This document shows, piece by piece, positions 19,550-31,189 of a stretch of 64,000 bases of DNA; position 1 is the first letter of the stretch, and every line of letters starts with the position of its first letter. Under the pieces are notes generated by a model. That model made no database searches and was not told the origin of the DNA. It saw only the letters and a list, made by a program, of their open reading frames with translations. The stretch spans positions 3,704,001 to 3,768,000 of the forward strand of contig CATNEN010000033.1 of the NCBI GenBank assembly GCA_950097015.1, given 5' to 3'. The position numbers and the translations under genes are program-made. The DNA comes from Macrostomum hystrix. Lineage: Eukaryota > Platyhelminthes > Macrostomidae.

Positions 19550-22500
19550 CTACATGTGCTCGGGGTGTTCGCGAAGCTCCTCAATGAACTGATTGGGTGG
19601 CACCTTGCCGATGCAGATCAGGTGCACAGCCGACATTAGCGGGAAGCGCTTGACCAGATTCTTCTCGTGCAGCATGGTGTACACCTCGGCCGCGGTCAGC
19701 GGACCCTGCAGCTTCTGGCCGTTTAGCATCTCCTCCTCCAGCTGGGCAATAGGCTTGCCGGTGCGCACGAAGGCTTCTGCCAGCTTGCGGTTTCTGCCGC
19801 CGTAGCAGGTGGTGACCAGGTCAGCCATGCCGCACGACTCGAAAAAGGTCTCATCTCGGACGCCTGGGCGGGATAAGGATTAGCGACGGGTTGGGATTAG
19901 CGACGGGTTGGGATTAGCGACGGGTTGGGATTAGCGATGGGTTGGGATTAGCGACGGGTTGGGATTAGCAACGGGTTGGGATTAGCGACGGGTTGGGATT
20001 AGCGATGGGTTGGGATTAGCGATGGGTTGGGATTAGCGACGGGTTGGGATTAGCGATGGGTTGGGATTAGCGATGGGTTGGGATTAGCGACGGGTTGGGA
20101 TTAGCGACGGGTTGGGATTAGCGACGGGTTGGGATTAGCGATGGGTTGGCATTAGCGAGGGACTACGATTAGCGGGGCGGGGGCTAAAGGCATGTGATCC
20201 AGGTGACGCTTAAAGAAAAGCCAGTAAAGACACGCAAAGCACCAACCCCGGTCCTTGTAGAAGGTCTTGATGAAGTGAATCATCTCCATGAGGCCCAGAC
20301 GGATGACGGCAGCCTTGGTGTTGTCTCCGTAGCCCAGCCCGTCGCAGAAGCCGGCCCCGGTCGCCACCACATTCTTTAGCGCGCCGCACAGTTCAACAAC
20401 AACCTCATCGTCTGTAGTAACTAGGCGGAAGTAATTGGTCTGGAAGAGGGACTTGAGTTCGCGCGCTTTGGCCGGGTCCCGGCTGCCGATGGTGGCCTCG
20501 CAATAAGTCTCCTGGAAGTGGCGATAAGAAAAAAATAAATAAGCTGACACGCGCGCTGCTTACTAGTAGTAGGCATAAACGAACAAAAACAAATGAATTA
20601 ATTAATAATAAAAATACCTGAGCCACCTCCGGAGCCAGGTTGGCGCCCATCAGCAGGGCGCAGTCGATGCCAAGCGAGTCCTTGATGAGATCGGAGAGTA
20701 GCGACATGCCCTTGCCCTCCTCCACGTGCACACCCTTGATAAGGGACACTCCATAGGCGCCCGGCTTCAGGTGGCCCTAGAAAATTTTAGAAGGGAGGGA
20801 GAGACTAACATTTAATTGGGTGAGCTAGATAAAACTTAAAAGGTGGCTACTGAGTCTGGGGATCTGGGAGAGTGGCTACTGAGTCTGAGGATCTGGGAGA
20901 GTGGCTACTGAGTCTGAGGATCTGGGAGAGTGACTACTGAGTCTGAGGATCTGGGAGAGTGGCTACTGAGTCTGAGGATCTGGGAGAGTGGCTACTGAGT
21001 CTGAGGATCTGGGAGAGTGGCTACTGAGTCTGAGGATCTGGGAGAGTGACTACTGAGTCTGAGGATCTGGGAGAGTGGCTACTGAGTCTGAGGATCTGGG
21101 AGAGTGACTACTGAGTCTGAGGATCTGGGAGAGTGGCTACTGAGTCTGAGGATCTGGAAGAGTGGCTACTGAGTCTGGGATCTGGGAGAGTGGCTACTGA
21201 GTCTGGGAATCTGGGAGAGTGGCTACTGAGTCTGAGGATCTGGGAGAGTGGCTACTGAGTCTGGGAATCTGGGAGAGTGGCTACTGAGTCTGAGGATCTG
21301 GGAGAGTGGCTACTGAGTCTGAGGATCTGGGAGAGTGGCTACTGAGTCTGGGATCTGGGAGAGTGGCTACTGAGTCTGGGATCTGGGAGAGTGGCTACTG
21401 AGTCTGAGGATATGGGAGAGTGGCTACTGAGTCTGGGATCTGGGAGAGTGGCTACTGAGTCTGGGATCTGGGAGAGTGGCTACTGAGTCTGGGATCTGGG
21501 AGAGTGGCTACTGAGTCTGAGGATATGGGAGAGTGGCTACTGAGTCTGAGGATCCTGGATATTTAGCGCGGGTCAGACCTTCAAGGTGCGACAAGTCCTG
21601 GGCAGGAACTGGTGAGGGAGCACGAACACCAGGATGTCCGCCCACTCGCCCACAGCCACCAGGTCTGGCACGGCGATAACATTTGTTGGCAGCTGGATGC
21701 CGGGCAGGTATTTCACATTCTCGTGGCGAGTGTTGATGATTTCGGTAAGCTTTTCGCCATCCACCATCTCTTCGAATACCCACATGCGGACCTAAGCAGA
21801 AGAGACAAGCACAGTAATAATTGGATTAAAAGCTAGAATAGCTTAACTTTTGAACTGTGGTGACTTTGAAATGTATTTATTAATGGATTGTCCATATTAT
21901 AGGTTATGTAATATTATAAGTTCCAATAAACAAATTTTAATATAAATTATAAGGACAGGCTTGCTTGCTGCTTAAAAATCAATTAAAGTAACCTATTTAA
22001 TTTAAGTATTAAAAAAATGGACAAATCAAGAACTTCTATAAAGTACTTATAGAGTCAATCAGGTGAAGCTATTCAAGCTAAGATTTTAGCAACAGCTACT
22101 CTAAAAAATACTTTCTAAATAAAAAGTTTTAAATAGTGTATAGTATATATAGGTAAATTTATTTAAATATGCATATGTATAGTATGTATAGATTCATAGA
22201 AGTATATATATAATATTCATTATTATTGTAATTGGTGTTTACTGATAACAATAGTTAATGAAACTCCAATTACTGAATATTGTAATAGCTGCTGGGCCTA
22301 CTTTTATATAATTTACTTTTTCATAATTAAACAGACAAAAGCCCTAAAACATTGTATGACAATATTTACTACAATGGACTAAAAAGCTATACTAAAGTGT
22401 TAGCTACATTGCATATTAATACATTGATTGGTTTTAGCCTAATGGTGAGAGCATTAGACTCATAACTTGAAGTTTAGGGGTTTGATTCCTGACTTCACTT

Positions 22501-23245
22501 GAACAACTTGTGTTCTTTAACAAAGTGTTTTACTCTGCTTTGCTTCAGTTCACCCAGCTGTTTGATAGGAACCCGCATTTGCTAGGTAATTTAGGGTTTT
22601 GCTTCTAATCTAACCAGTCTACTGACTAAACAAGTATGCTACCACTGGCTGCACATCTGGCCCAATTGGGGAAGGTGTAATCAATTAATAGGATAACTAA
22701 AAAACTTTTCTATTGACTACATCATTTTAATTGGTTATACTAGCTAGTAAGCTAGCTAGAAATATGATTTTATTTTATCTTTATTTTATTATCTTAATAT
22801 CAAACCCAATTGGATAAGTCTCATTTTTTGGATCACATCAGGTGCACTTTTGTTTATTGACATGTTGCACTCAATACATTATGATGCGAGAACTTGACTC
22901 ATCACACCATAGAAAATGATAAAGTATATGGGATTAAAGGATATTTAAATAATATATATAACCTATCCTATAGAAAATAGTAGGCTCAAACATTTCGAAA
23001 GAAACAGCTATAAAATAGCTTACTATTAAAGCATATCATAGCGTATCTTCTAAACAATGTCACCGCACAGCACAGTAGCAAAGAGAAAAGAAATATTTTT
23101 AGAAAGTGATTTTTCATAAAGATGAATCAATTACCTCTGGATTAAAGTTTTTATTTGTTACAACATTCTGACCACATATCCTTGCGATACAGGAGCCCCA
23201 GTTACCAGAACCTATAATTCCAACATTTTTCTTGGACTCAGTCAT
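19550..23245 (-). CDS. GPD1: glycerol-3-phosphate dehydrogenase [NAD+], cytosolic
   Basis: Exons: 23135-23245, 21579-21791, 20618-20776, 20247-20511, 19550-19863. They total 1062 bases (353 residues), close to the roughly 350 of animal GPD1. The enzyme interconverts dihydroxyacetone phosphate and glycerol 3-phosphate with NAD(H) in the cytosol, linking glycolysis to lipid synthesis and redox shuttling. The N-terminal Rossmann motif GSGNWG is at residues 12-17. Exon 2 carries [10 protein letters not shown], exon 3 GVSLIKG and [10 protein letters not shown], exon 4 [20 protein letters not shown] with the conserved catalytic-region lysine, and exon 5 CYGGRNRK and the C-terminal HPEHM. All splice phases agree. 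Exon 1 is AT-rich, unlike the GC-rich later exons. It lies next to the perilipin gene; both act in glycerolipid metabolism, though linkage may be chance. Confidence 0.96.
19868..20155. repeat. 17-bp G-rich minisatellite in GPD1 intron 4
   Basis: About 17 copies of GGGTTGGGATTAGCGAC (or GATG variants), starting within ten bases of the exon 5 acceptor. Four G-runs per two units on the + strand (template strand of the gene) could form G-quadruplexes. Confidence 0.95.
20840..21555. repeat. 29-bp minisatellite in GPD1 intron 2
   Basis: About 25 copies of a 29-bp unit with cores TGAGGATCTGGGAGAG and TGGCTACTGAGTC. The same length and the TGAGGATCTGGGAG core are shared with the reverse complement of the array at 4190-6590. 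Confidence 0.95.
21792..23134 (-). other. GPD1 intron 1, AT-rich, carries a SINE
   Basis: The only GPD1 intron longer than 1 kb; AT-rich and without a minisatellite. It contains the tRNA-derived element at about 22424-22690. Confidence 0.8.
22424..22690 (+). mobile_element. tRNA-derived SINE (family A)
   Basis: Starts with a tRNA-like head: A-box-like TAGCCTAATGG near 22436 and B-box-like GGTTTGATTCC near 22479. The 3' part (GCTGCACATCTGGCCCAATTG near 22650) matches, in reverse orientation, the element at 46471-46738. Two copies in opposite orientation, both intronic, support a dispersed SINE family rather than tRNA genes; no intact cloverleaf is expected. Confidence 0.65.
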
Positions 23246-23249
23246 TATT

Positions 23250-23820
23250 ATCTCTGAATTTAAAAACCGTCTTTAAAAATACGAAGTACCTAGAGTCTTA
23301 CTAGTCATGAAAGTAGTAAAAAATTATTCATGGAAGATAAGTCATTTAAAAACACGAAATTGATAACTCACCACATAAGAAAAACAAAAATTCTTTAAAG
23401 GCACACCTTCAACTGCTTTGTAAAATTCGCAGGATATGTTTTAATTCTCTAAAAACTTAGATAAAAGTCATAGGTGTAGCAAAATAGTAAATCATAACGT
23501 TTAACATATATTTGCGAAAACTAGTGCTGTCGGAATGTGCGCGTATGAATGTAAAATAACATTAATATAAATATTAATGCGCATGTAATACTAGCGAGAT
23601 CTGTGTTCCGAAATACTTGCAGGCTCTTGTACCCAAAGGTCTATATATTTATTGGTTAAATACGTGGTTAACTCGCAGCAGATTACCTGGTAATTCCAAT
23701 GGCAATTCATTGGTTCGAGCTCAAACAGTACGAATTGTTGAGCACTGTTACCCATGATTGCACTGCCATCATACGGTCGTTTAACTTTAGATTAAAATTT
23801 TACCCAAAACAAAAAACAGC
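23250..23820 (-). promoter_or_regulatory. upstream region of GPD1
   Basis: AT-rich sequence before the GPD1 ATG. No TATA box or defined element could be assigned. The 5' UTR presumably lies here. Confidence 0.25.
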
Positions 23821-23827
23821 AGCAGCT

Positions 23828-24515
23828 GCAGTATAGAATCTTGTTGCTGCAGCTGAGCCACATCTAGAATCGCAGCTGCAGTTCAGCCACAGCTAGAATC
23901 GCAGCTGCAGTGCAGCCACAGCTAGAATCGCAGCTGCAGTTCAGCCACAGCTAGAATCGCAGCTGCAGTGCAGCCACAGCTAGAATCGCAGCTGCAGTTC
24001 AGCCACAGCTAGAATCGCAGCTGCAGTTCAGCCACAGCTAGAATCGCAGCTGCAGTGCAGCCACAGCTAGAATCGCAGCTGCAGTGCAGCCACAGCTAGA
24101 ATCGCAGCTGCAGTGCAGCCACAGCTAGAATCGCAGCTGCAGTGCAGCCACAGCTAGAATCGCAGCTGCAGTGCAGCCACAGCTAGAATCGCAGCTGCAG
24201 TTCAGCCACAGCTAGAATCGCAGCTGCAGTTCAGCCACAGCTAGAATCGCAGCTGCAGTTCAGCTACAGCTAGAATCGCAGCTGCAGTGCAGCTACAGCT
24301 AGAATCGCAGCTGCAGTTCAGCCACAGCTAGAATCGCAGCTACAGTTCAGCCACAGCTAGAATCGCAGCTGCAGTGCAGCTACAGCTAGAATCGCAGCTG
24401 CAGTTCAGCCACAGCTAGAATCGCAGCTGCAGTTCAGCCACAGCTAGAATCGCAGCTGCAGTGCAGCCACAGCTAGAATCGCAGCTGCAGTTCAGCCACA
24501 GCTAGAGTAGCAGCT
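23828..24515. repeat. 29-bp minisatellite rich in CAGCTG
   Basis: About 23 copies with cores CACAGCTAGAATCGCAGC and TGCAGTTCAGC. Contains the palindrome GCAGCTGC in nearly every unit. Shares CAGCTAGAATCGCAGC with the start of the array at 2250. Confidence 0.95.
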
Positions 24516-24519
24516 TCAT

Positions 24520-25160
24520 GCCCCTTGAACATTGGCCTTTACTTCATTAATTAACATACTTAGCTGGCTTTTTACAGTCTCCAGTAGTTTGCATCGTTAA
24601 GTCACGCTTAATTAGCTAATTAGGTTGGCAGTTTGTATTGTTCAAAGGTTGCAGCAATCGTTGGTGTAACCTTCACCTTCATTCAGGTGTAAATATTGTG
24701 ACTAAGTGACTAAGTGACTGAGTGAGTGAGTGAGTAAGTAGGTAAGAGACTTTCGGAATTTAGCACGCCGGGGCGGCGAACTTTGATCTCTCCCCGTCTG
24801 TCTGTCTATCTAGCTCTGACTGACCGTGAGTGGAATGAGTCTCACTCAGCCCCTATCGTTTCCGCGTGCGTTATTTCTAACCGCCGCCCACCCCTCCTCC
24901 GCCTGAACTCAGTGAAACGAAGCCGAATCACCGATAAACACCGTGCTGTGCGCACCCTTGACGCAGCTCTGAGGGTCCAAAGGCCGTTTAGTGTGCAATG
25001 AACTCTCTCCTGCATGGGCATTAGCATGGGGGTCAAAATTTGTCTACTTATAAATGCCATACAACTGCGATGTTACTCTGACTCTAAGCCAGTCAAAACT
25101 ATATTATCGATCTAATCTGCAATTAAAACCTTCCAAGACGGACAATTGTCTCACTAGACC
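24520..25160 (+). promoter_or_regulatory. upstream region of the perilipin gene
   Basis: Contains a short GAGT run near 24715-24740 and no other gene. A 72-codon frame on each strand at 24783-25060 is unsupported. The promoter and 5' UTR of the perilipin gene presumably lie here. Confidence 0.3.
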
Positions 25161-27314
25161 ATGATGGCTTCTGACTTCTTCAACCGAGTGACCGCCTACC
25201 CCTTGGTGGCCTCAGCCTGCCACCAGGCAGCTGCTGGCCTCGCCTGGGCCAAGGACCACAGCGCCTACGCCAAGTCGGCCGCCGACCTGGCCGAGAGCGG
25301 CCTGCGGCGCGCCGCCAAGACCGCCAGCCCGCTGTTGGCCCGCTACGAGGAGCGCGCGACCGGCCTGGACCGCCTGGCCTGTCGGCAGCTGCTGGACCGT
25401 CTAGAGGCTGTCTGCCCGACGGTGCTAGAGCCCACTGACAAGGTGGTGGGGCGAGGTCGCGAGTACTACAGCACATCTGTCAAGCCGAAGGTGGACCTGC
25501 TGCTGAGTCCCGTGACTGTCGCTGCCGCCACGGTAAGTTTAGGAAAGGAAAATCGGAGGGGTAGAAATCGGAGGGGTAGAAATCGGAGGGGTAGAAATCG
25601 GAGGGGTAGAAATCGGAGGGGTAGAAATCGGAGGGGTAAAAATCGGAGGGGTAGAAATCGGAGAGGTAGAAATCGTAGGGTAGAAATTGTAGGGGTAGAA
25701 ATCGTAGGGTAGAAATCGGAGGGGTAGAAATCGGAGAGGTAGAAATCGGAGAGGTAGAAATCGGAGAGGTAGAAATCGGAGGGGTAGAAATCGGAGAGGT
25801 AGAAATCGGAGAGGTAGAAATCGGAGGGGTAGAAATCGGAGGGGTAGAAATCGGAGGGGTAGAAATCGGAGGGGTAAAAATCGGAGGGGTAGAAATCGGA
25901 GGGGTAGAAATCGGAGGGGTAGAAATCGGAGGGGTAGAAATCGGAGGGGTAGAAATCGGAGGGGTATAAATCGGAGGGGTAGAAATCGGAGAGGTAGAAA
26001 TCGGAGAGGTAGAAATAGGAGGGGTACAGCAGGCAGGTTGATCCAATCCGCAGGCGGAGTCGGTGAAGTCTGCCACCGCGGACCGCTATCGTCGTGCCGT
26101 AGCCAGCCGCCTGAGCCAGTCTGGCCTTCGCCGCTTCGACCGGTTGATTGAGCTGATGGGCGACTGCGCCGACCGCTACCTGCCGCCAGGACCCGACGAG
26201 AAGCCGGCCGTTAAGACGTCGGAGCCGAGCAATGCTGAGAAGGCTGAGAAGACCGAAGCTGCCGAAGACGTCAAGGAGCCCAACGGAGAAGCGGCCGTTG
26301 AGCTGGCCGACCCCGTCCACAGCCTGGCGCTGGCCTACGAGCTTGGCCGCCGGCTGGGCGCCCGAGCTGTGGACCGCCTGGCGGACGCAGGACTCCGCCT
26401 GACTGGACGTCTGGTGAGCGGACTGGCTGCGACTGTCGTGGCCTCACACGCTGCCCATTCTCACACACTCATTACCCATTCCCCAGCACTCATTACCCAT
26501 CCCCTTGCACTCATTACCGATCCCCTGCACTCAATACCCATCCCCCTGCACTCAATACCCATCCCCCAGCACTCATTACCCATCCCCTGCACTCATTGCC
26601 CATCCCCCTGCACTCAATACCCATCACCCTGCACTCAATACCCATCCCCCTGCACTCAATACCCACCCCCCTGCACTCAATACCCATCCCCCTGCACTCA
26701 TTACCCATCCCCTGCACTCATTACCCATCCCCTGCACTCATTGCCCATCCCCCTGCACTCAATACCCATCACCCTGCACTCATTGCCCATCACCCTGCAC
26801 TCATTACCCATCCCCCTGCACTCATTACCCATCCCCTGCACTCATTGCCCATCCCCCTGCACTCATTACCCATCACCCTGCACTCATTGCCCATCACCCT
26901 GCACTCATTACCCATCCCCCTGCACTCATTGCCCATCCCCCTGCACTCATTACCCATCCCCTGCACTCATTACCCATCCCCTGCACTCATTACCCATCCC
27001 CTGCACTCATTGCCCATCCCCTGCACTCATTGCCCATCCCCTGCACTCATTGCCCATCCCCTGCACTCATTACCCATCCCCCTGCACTCATTTCTCACCT
27101 AATTTCAAATCCTTTGTTTCTGCCGCTGCAGAACCACCGCGCCGACAAATCCGCCGCCTCCGACGATGAATCCTCAACCGCTGCCGCTTCCTCCAACTCC
27201 GAGTCCTCCACCGCCAAGAATTCCTTGTCTCGCCGGCCTGGAGTCGACGAAGTTGACGAAGAGAACGACCAGGACGAGAGCGCGCTGGACCGCAGCGACA
27301 TGAGCACGGACTGA
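25161..27314 (+). CDS. perilipin family lipid-droplet protein
   Basis: Exons: 25161-25532, 26054-26413, 27132-27314; all introns are phase 0, giving about 304 residues. The N-terminus (FNRVTAYPLV, then ACHQAAAGLAWAKDHS, SAADLAESGLRRAAK, LDRLEAVCP) follows the PAT domain of perilipins: the NRV...PLV start and the LDRLE...P motif are characteristic. Exon 2 continues with the 11-mer-like/helical part and the four-helix region: LIELMGDCADRYLPP corresponds to the AEYLADHYLP region of vertebrate perilipins. The final exon is acidic and Ser-rich and lacks family features. Perilipins coat lipid droplets and control lipase access. ATG at 25161 is followed by a second ATG at 25164; either may be used. 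Possible polyadenylation signals AATAAA at about 27452 and 27460. Member type cannot be assigned. Confidence 0.85.
25546..26030. repeat. 15-bp minisatellite in perilipin intron 1
   Basis: About 32 copies of GAAATCGGAGGGGTA (GAGAGGTA variants), beginning 13 bases after the exon 1 donor and ending shortly before the exon 2 acceptor. It is three-fold periodic, so the exon frame stays open into the intron. Confidence 0.96.
26460..27098. repeat. 20/21-bp minisatellite in perilipin intron 2
   Basis: About 30 copies of CCCTGCACTCATTACCCATC with C-length variation. Fills the intron and creates long false frames in all three + frames. Confidence 0.96.
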
Positions 27315-27451
27315 AATTGCTAGGAATACTACTCAAAGCAGAACACTGAGTAGCATACATCGTACATCTGCAAAGTTTTCTCTTCCATATCATTTTAACT
27401 CCAGCATTAGCAGACTTTCAAGCTGCACTGACTCATGCCCAGCCTTTATCA

Positions 27452-27465
27452 AATAAATCAATAAA
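27452..27465 (+). terminator. polyadenylation signals of the perilipin gene
   Basis: Two overlapping-range AATAAA hexamers about 140-150 bases after the stop codon; typical placement for a metazoan 3' end. Confidence 0.5.
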
Positions 27466-27829
27466 TAATCGATACCTGGTTCTCACCATTTGGTTGATTA
27501 TCCTTGAAGTCGTTATCGCAAAATGGAATGCGTTGCATTTAAGTTCATTTGATGATTGAAATAATTTCGTTTTTCTCAAATATGTGAAAAAATTAAGCTA
27601 CAAAATACTCTATGAAAATTATTTTTTTAATTTGCAAATCATGCCAGCTAGCGCAGTACTCAGTGATGATAATTATTCTGTGAGATAATTAAATTATCCA
27701 GAGACAACAGTAGAGGCCTTTTCGCAGTCGATCAGTCTGTGAGTCCAACTTCACCGTGCTTTGCAGCCGCACTGCTGTTAGGTCGCGAGTTCGCCTCAGC
27801 AGTGCGGCTGAGTTGCCGTGGGATGTATA

Positions 27830-28350
27830 GAGTGGAGTAGAGTAGAGTAGAGTAGAGTTAGAGAGTAGAGTGGGATGAGTAGGGTGGGGTGAGTAGATTT
27901 GGATGAGTAGAGTGGGATCAGTAGAGTGGGATGAGTGAAGTGTGATGAGTTGAGTGTGATGAGTAGATTAGGATAAGTAGAGTGGGATGAGTAGAGTGGG
28001 ATGAGTAGAGTGGGATGAGTAGAGTGGGATGAGTTGAGTAGAGTAGAGAGTAGAGTGGAATGATTAGAGTGGGATGAGTAAAGAGTGGGATGAGTAGAGT
28101 GGGATGAGTAGAGTGGGATGAGTAGAGTGGGATGAGTAGAGTGGGGTGAGTAGAGTGGGATGAGTAGAGTGGGATGAGTAGAGTGGGATGAGTAGAGTGG
28201 TATGAGTAGAGTTGGATGAGTAGAGTGGGATGAGTTGAGTGTGATGAGTAGATTAGGATAAGTAGAGTGGGATCAGTAGAGTGGGGGTGATTAAAGTAGT
28301 GTGAGTAGAGTGGGATGAGTCGATTGGGATAAGTAGGGTGGGGTGAGTAG
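27830..28350. repeat. 14-bp minisatellite (copy in the duplicate)
   Basis: GAGTAGAGTGGGAT units with variants (GTGTGA, GGATAA). Same unit as 29395-30080. Confidence 0.95.
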
Positions 28351-28439
28351 AGTCGTGTAGAGGTTGCTGAGCACATTAGATGAGCAGAGTGATGCGTCAA
28401 AGGTGCTGCTAAGCCATTGGTGCATCGATTGATCTGGCA

Positions 28440-28788
28440 GGCTGAAGAGCCAGCTGATTTCGCCACCCAATGTAGCCGCAGTCCAGTCAATAACTCTCCG
28501 AGCTCTAAGAAGCGTCAATCAATCGATTTTCCCTATCCGGGTCGGTTGTTTTCAGATCTAAGAGGAAAGCGCCAACATTTAAAGCAGCTTTGGCCCTATC
28601 GTAAAGCAAAGCCACGGAAATTGCCAGCAAAGGCAGAGGAAAAAGCGGAACAGATAAAATAAGAAAAATCTGATGCACAAGTACCATCGAGCAGGTTTGC
28701 ACAAACTCGCCCGACCCAGAAAGACCCCCAATTTATTGTAAATTCAAAGGCAAAAAAATAGACTTAGGACTAAATTCACTTTGTCTAA
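28440..28788. other. unique insert between duplicated blocks
   Basis: No match to the other duplicate was seen, so this is either an insertion here or a deletion there. An 81-codon + frame at 28417-28662 lacks support. A minus-strand AATAAA near 28733 could be the polyadenylation signal of the gene at 28988-30856. Confidence 0.35.
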
Positions 28789-28987
28789 ATCAACGACCAG
28801 CTAATGGCAGAGAGAATCAGGCAGTAAGCAAGAAATTTTAAAAGCCTTAAACTCAGTGCTGATAATTATTCTGTGAGTTAACTAAATTATCCAGAGACAA
28901 CAGTAGAGGCTTTTTCGCAGTCGATCAGTCTGTGAGTCCAACTTCACCGTGCTTTGCAGCCGCACTGCTGTTAGGTCGCGAGTTCGC

Positions 28988-30856
28988 CTACCTCTGGTTG
29001 CCGCCCCGGCAGGTGCCCATGCGCCACTCTAGCCGGCCATCGCCGCGGAACTCGTACACCAGACTGTCCTCATCGGCGAACAGCAAAGTCTCGTCGTCAA
29101 TACCGAGGACAACTTCGTTCACTGGCATCAGCGAAGGCGACTGCTGTTCGATCGAGATGTCAATCAGTGTAGCGTCCCGCGGCCGGTCTGGGCCTCGCAG
29201 TGCCGAGGCGATGCCGAGTCCCTGGCCGGCAAGCTTGGCCGGCAAAGCGGCTAGCAGGAGGGCGAACGGGCCGCCATGCAGCAGGTTGTACGTATTGTTC
29301 ACCGCCAGGACTGAGGTTGACGTCAGCAGCAGAGCAGTGGCCAGAATGTTCAGCAGCAGCGACAATGACAGCCTGTCTGCGGATTGGGCCAGCGGGAGTG
29401 GGATGAGTGGGATGAGTAGAGTGGGATGAGTAGAGTGGCATGAGTAGAGTGGGATGGGTAGAGTGGGATGAGTCGAGTGAGATGAGTAGAGTGGGATGGG
29501 TAGAGTGGGATGAGTCGAGTGAGATGGGTAGAGTGGGATGAGTAGAGTGAGATGGGTAGAGTGGGATGAGTAGAGTGAGATGGGTAGAGTGGGATGAGTA
29601 GAGTGAGATGGGTAGAGTGGGATGAGTAGAGTGAGATGGGTAGAGTGGGATGAGTAGAGTGGGATGAGTAGAGTGAGATGGGTAGAGTGGGATGGGTAGA
29701 GTGAGATGGGTAGAGTGGGATGAGTAGAGTGGCATGAGTAGAGTGGGATTGGTAGAGTGGGATGAGTAGAGTGGGATGAGTAGAGTGAGATGGGTAGAGT
29801 GGGATGAGTAGAGTGGGATGAGTAGAGTGAGATTGGTAGAGTGGGATGAGTAGAGTGGGATGAGTAGAGTGGGATTGGTAGAGTGGGATGGGTAGAGTGG
29901 GATTGGTAGAGTGGGATGGGTAGAGTGGGATGAGTAGAGTGAGATGGGTAGAGTGGGATGAGTAGAGTGGGATGAGTAGAGTGGGATTGGTAGAGTGAGA
30001 TGGGTAGAGTGGGATGAGTAGAGTGAGATGGGTAGAGTGGGATGAGTCGAGTGAGATGGGTAGAGTGGGATGAGTAGAGGTTGCTGAGCACAGTAGATGA
30101 GCAGAGTGTTGCGTCAAAGGTGCTGCTAAGCCTTTGGTGCATCGATTGATCTCGCATCTCTAGAACAACGATCAGCTAGTGGCAGAGAAAATCAGGCGAT
30201 AAGCACGAATTTTTAAAGCCAAAAAGTAACGGATTTTTTAAATAAAAAAACTGCCGCTCCAAATCCCTCAGAAACCCAAGCTTAAACTCAAACAAAAATT
30301 AAAACAAAAAACTTTTAGAAACCCAATCCAGCCCTTCACAGAAACCCAATCCAGCCCTCACAGAAACCCAATCCAGCCCTCACAGAAACCCAATCGAGCC
30401 CTCACAGAAACCCAATGCAGCCCTCACAGAAACCCAATCGAGCCCTCACAGAAACCCAATGCAGCCCTCACAGAAACCCAATCCAGCCCTTCACAGAAAC
30501 CCAATCCAGCCCTTCACAGAAACCCAATCCAGCCCTTCACAGAAACCCAATCCAACCCTCCTAATAAAAACCCAATCCAGCAGTCAGCACTGACCACGCA
30601 GCATTGGGGTTGCTATCAGGCAGGCTGTCTGCAGGCCGCAGAAGGCCACCAGCAGGGCGACTTCAAAGGCTGTGATCACCACTTCCACGCCGACAACGTC
30701 TCCAGCTTCGAAGCGGCAGCCGTGCAGAGTGGAATGCCAGCCGACGCCGAAGCCGCCGCTGCGGCAGCTGCAGAGGAGGCCGGCCAGAGCGGCTGGCACG
30801 GTGATTACAAGGCTCGCGGCGTCCGCCACCGCCTGTGCCATCATCTGCTTGGGCAT
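28988..30856 (-). CDS. four-helix membrane protein, family not recognised
   Basis: Exons 30595-30856 and 28988-29376 (phase 1 junction) give 216 residues from the ATG at 30856. Predicted membrane segments: about 10-31 (AASLVITVPAALAGLL), 54-80 (VEVVITAFEVALLVAFCGL), 88-110 (LSLSLLLNILATALLL) and 122-145 (FALLLAALPAKLAGQGL). A polar C-terminal tail with acidic residues follows. The topology resembles small tetraspan proteins (MARVEL, claudin or similar), but the diagnostic motifs were not seen. The frame stays open 5' of the ATG through a Cys-rich stretch (FIDCRACCR) back to an acceptor-like TTATTAG near 30894, so an additional upstream exon is possible. The CAG just before the ATG could alternatively be a trans-splice or cis-splice acceptor. 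Confidence 0.6.
29395..30080. repeat. 14-bp minisatellite within the membrane-protein intron
   Basis: About 48 copies of GAGTAGAGTGGGAT (GGGTAGAGTGAGAT variants), starting about 20 bases before the acceptor of exon 2. The 42-bp triple repeat leaves long false minus-strand frames open. Confidence 0.96.
30325..30590. repeat. 22/23-bp tandem repeat
   Basis: About twelve copies of CAGAAACCCAATCCAGCCCT plus CA or TCA, ending at the donor of exon 1 (30595). Confidence 0.95.
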
Positions 30857-30869
30857 TCTGCAGCACGCG

Positions 30870-31189
30870 CGGCAGTCGATGAATGTGAAAAGTCTAATAA
30901 AAGTACAACTGCGGACGAGAGAAATTTCTGGGCTTATGTTGATTTTCTCTATCGCCGGTAAGTCGTAATATACCGGATATGAAGCAGCAGAAAGTGAAAT
31001 TCAGACTAGCAGTCTCGGCCATAGACGAACATAAAGAGAAGGGGCCAACCAGGAACCTTAAGTTAAAAGTACATGTGATGTTCAATAATTCATATTTTGC
31101 CTCGAAGTTTATTTTTGCTTAAAAACAAAAACTTCGAACTCTCACAGAGAGACAACCGGAGCTGACAACTCTGGGATGCGCGAAATCCT
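30870..31189. other. spacer between two membrane-protein genes
   Basis: No gene firmly supported. A minus ATG near 31020 followed by a GT donor does not join in phase to the downstream exon. Confidence 0.4.

Larger units (their letters stand above)
27665..28845 (-). pseudogene. decayed tandem copy of the 3' half of the four-helix membrane protein gene
   Basis: Three blocks here match, in the same order, the intact gene region to the right. 27665-27797 matches 28857-28988 (3' flank up to the stop codon). 28355-28440 matches 30072-30158 (GGTTGCTGAGCAC...GTGCATCGATTGATCT). 28789-28845 matches about 30161-30220. Both copies also carry the 14-bp GAGTAGAGTGGGAT array between the first and second blocks. 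The roughly 400-bp coding exon (28990-29376) is missing here: just after AGTTCGCCT the copy jumps to unrelated sequence. It therefore cannot encode the C-terminal half. Confidence 0.8.

Noticed and set aside
22424-22500. functional tRNA gene
   Set aside because: A- and B-box-like sequences are present, but the sequence continues into a SINE body shared with 46471-46738 and no good cloverleaf is visible.
25466-26320. 284-codon minus frame of Phe-Tyr-Pro-Ser-Asp repeats
   Set aside because: Antisense of perilipin exons and the 15-bp intron array.
26063-27314. 368- and 269-codon + frames across perilipin intron 2
   Set aside because: Exon 2 has a clear donor at 26414 and exon 3 an acceptor at 27131; the repeat between them is intronic.
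28988-30157. 389-codon minus frame of Ser-His-Ser-Thr-His-Pro repeats joined to the membrane-protein exon
   Set aside because: The repeat part is the 14-bp intronic array; the real exon starts after an acceptor at 29377 and joins in phase to 30595-30856.
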